Assembly: GCF_900290275.1 (NCBI RefSeq)
Contig: NZ_LT985323.1
Span: 623,066-687,065, forward strand
Length of the DNA stretch: 64,000 nt
Source of the DNA: Prevotella merdae
GTDB lineage: Bacteria; Bacteroidota; Bacteroidia; Bacteroidales; Bacteroidaceae
Direction: 5' to 3'
Positions 63,471-64,000 of the stretch are shown here, piece after piece (the first letter of the stretch is position 1; each line of letters opens with the position of its first letter). The notes beneath the pieces were generated by a model. That model had not been told where the DNA came from. It saw only the letters and a program-made list of their open reading frames with translations, and ran no database searches. The translations under genes were made by a program, and so were the position numbers.

Positions 63471-64000
63471 ATGAAGACGATTATGAAAAGAATAATAATA
63501 CTGATAGAATGGATACTTGTTGCGTCAGTAGTCTCGGCACAGAGCTGGAGCCTTGACGACTGCATGAAGTATGCCGTAGGGCATGCTACTGATGTGAAGC
63601 GTGAGACTATCAACGCACGCCAACGCAAGCAAGACTACCAACATGCTGTGGCTGCTTTCTTGCCTACTGTAGCAGGTGGAGTGCAGGGCCAATATGCTTG
63701 GGGACGAAACATCGACCCTGAGACTAACACATATAATAATGTGACAACATTCAACAACTATTATCAGCTTTATGCCGAACTGAATGTATTTGACGGTTTC
63801 GCCACTATAAATGCTTTCAAGCAGGCTCGATTAAGCCGTGACTTTTCTGCTACGGCGATGCAGAAGGCGCAGGACAATATAGCTATCGATGTGATGCAGA
63901 AATATGTGGATGCTGTATACGCTGAGGCAAGCATACAGATAGCAAGCGAGAAGTTGAGTGAGAGCCGACGTATGCTGGCTAAGATGCAACGTCTGTATGA
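63471..64000 (+). CDS. TolC-family outer membrane efflux protein (5' part)
   Basis: The frame is open from the ATG at 63471 to the window edge (176 codons), starting MKTIMKRIIILIEW with a signal peptide ending VVSAQ. The segments SLDDCMKYAVGHATDVKR and KQDYQHAVAAFLPTVAGGV are the typical first helix and first strand of TolC-like outer-membrane factors, and VNARQRKQ-type coiled-coil helices follow. It would form the outer-membrane channel of a tripartite export pump whose other genes should lie beyond the right edge. Start could also be the ATG at 63483. Confidence 0.85.
   Translation, partial: MKTIMKRIIILIEWILVASVVSAQSWSLDDCMKYAVGHATDVKRETINARQRKQDYQHAVAAFLPTVAGGVQGQYAWGRNIDPETNTYNNVTTFNNYYQLYAELNVFDGFATINAFKQARLSRDFSATAMQKAQDNIAIDVMQKYVDAVYAEASIQIASEKLSESRRMLAKMQRLY

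Overview
The window is a chromosomal segment of a Bacteroidales bacterium, most likely a Prevotella/Segatella-type member of the Prevotellaceae. The support is the typical Bacteroidetes promoter signal (TTG, 19-22 nt, TAnnTTTGC) before many genes, the weakness of Shine-Dalgarno sites, a predicted glycine-lipid acyltransferase pair, several Bacteroidetes-only families (DUF4292, DUF4294, the conserved protein before the carboxynorspermidine gene), and a secreted M6 protease with a sorting-type C-terminal tail. Nearly all genes are core housekeeping genes. The accessory content is mostly intergenic repeats and one small putative nuclease gene.

Layout. 1-2.1 kb: a minus-strand GlsA/GlsB-like acyltransferase pair. 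2.2-18.0 kb: the division and cell wall (dcw) cluster rsmH-ftsL-ftsI-murE-mraY-murD-ftsW-murG-murC-ftsQ-ftsA-ftsZ, without mraZ, murF or ddl. 18-21.4 kb: recO, tRNA-Glu with rpsT, tRNA-Gln with a 90-bp tandem duplication of its 3' part, and a TGS/uridine-kinase-like protein. 21.5-24.9 kb: a Na/Pi-type transporter, a GxxExxY (PD-(D/E)XK-like) gene bracketed by inverted structured repeats, and upp. 25-33.6 kb: pckA with a structured leader, dgt, dut, a TPR protein, a DUF4292 lipoprotein and an EnvC-like protein. 33.7-38.6 kb: rimP-nusA-infB behind a promoter-proximal terminator-like hairpin. 38.8-48.3 kb: a secreted protein of unknown function, gyrB, an orphan beta-sandwich protein, topA, aroK and speA. 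48.4-53.5 kb: argB, an ECF sigma/anti-sigma pair, and the minus-strand U32-sufE-cyclotransferase set. 53.5-64 kb: ndk, a MaoC-like protein, a conserved protein, carboxynorspermidine dehydrogenase, recA, a DbpA-like helicase, coaD, ybeY, DUF4294, the M6 protease and the start of a TolC-family protein.

How the genes work together. The dcw genes form one long co-directional set for lipid II synthesis (MurE, D, C, MraY, MurG) and the divisome (FtsL, FtsI, FtsW, FtsQ, FtsA, FtsZ), with at least one internal promoter before murG. SpeA and the carboxynorspermidine dehydrogenase point to the agmatine/carboxyspermidine route to polyamines. Dut, dgt, ndk, upp and the uridine-kinase-like protein serve nucleotide metabolism. 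RimP-NusA-InfB, YbeY, RpsT and RsmH serve ribosome biogenesis and translation.

The least explained material is intergenic: (i) a family of cloverleaf-like repeats with an invariant GAGAGC/GCTCTC cap and stems that change sequence but keep pairing, two of which flank the GxxExxY gene in inverted orientation; (ii) tandem arrays at four loci that share an exact 22-bp period but not their sequence; (iii) terminator-like hairpins just downstream of the rimP and upp promoters; (iv) A-rich decamer repeats with short palindromes in several spacers. All coordinates, stems and promoter spacings were read by eye; no homology search or folding program was run.
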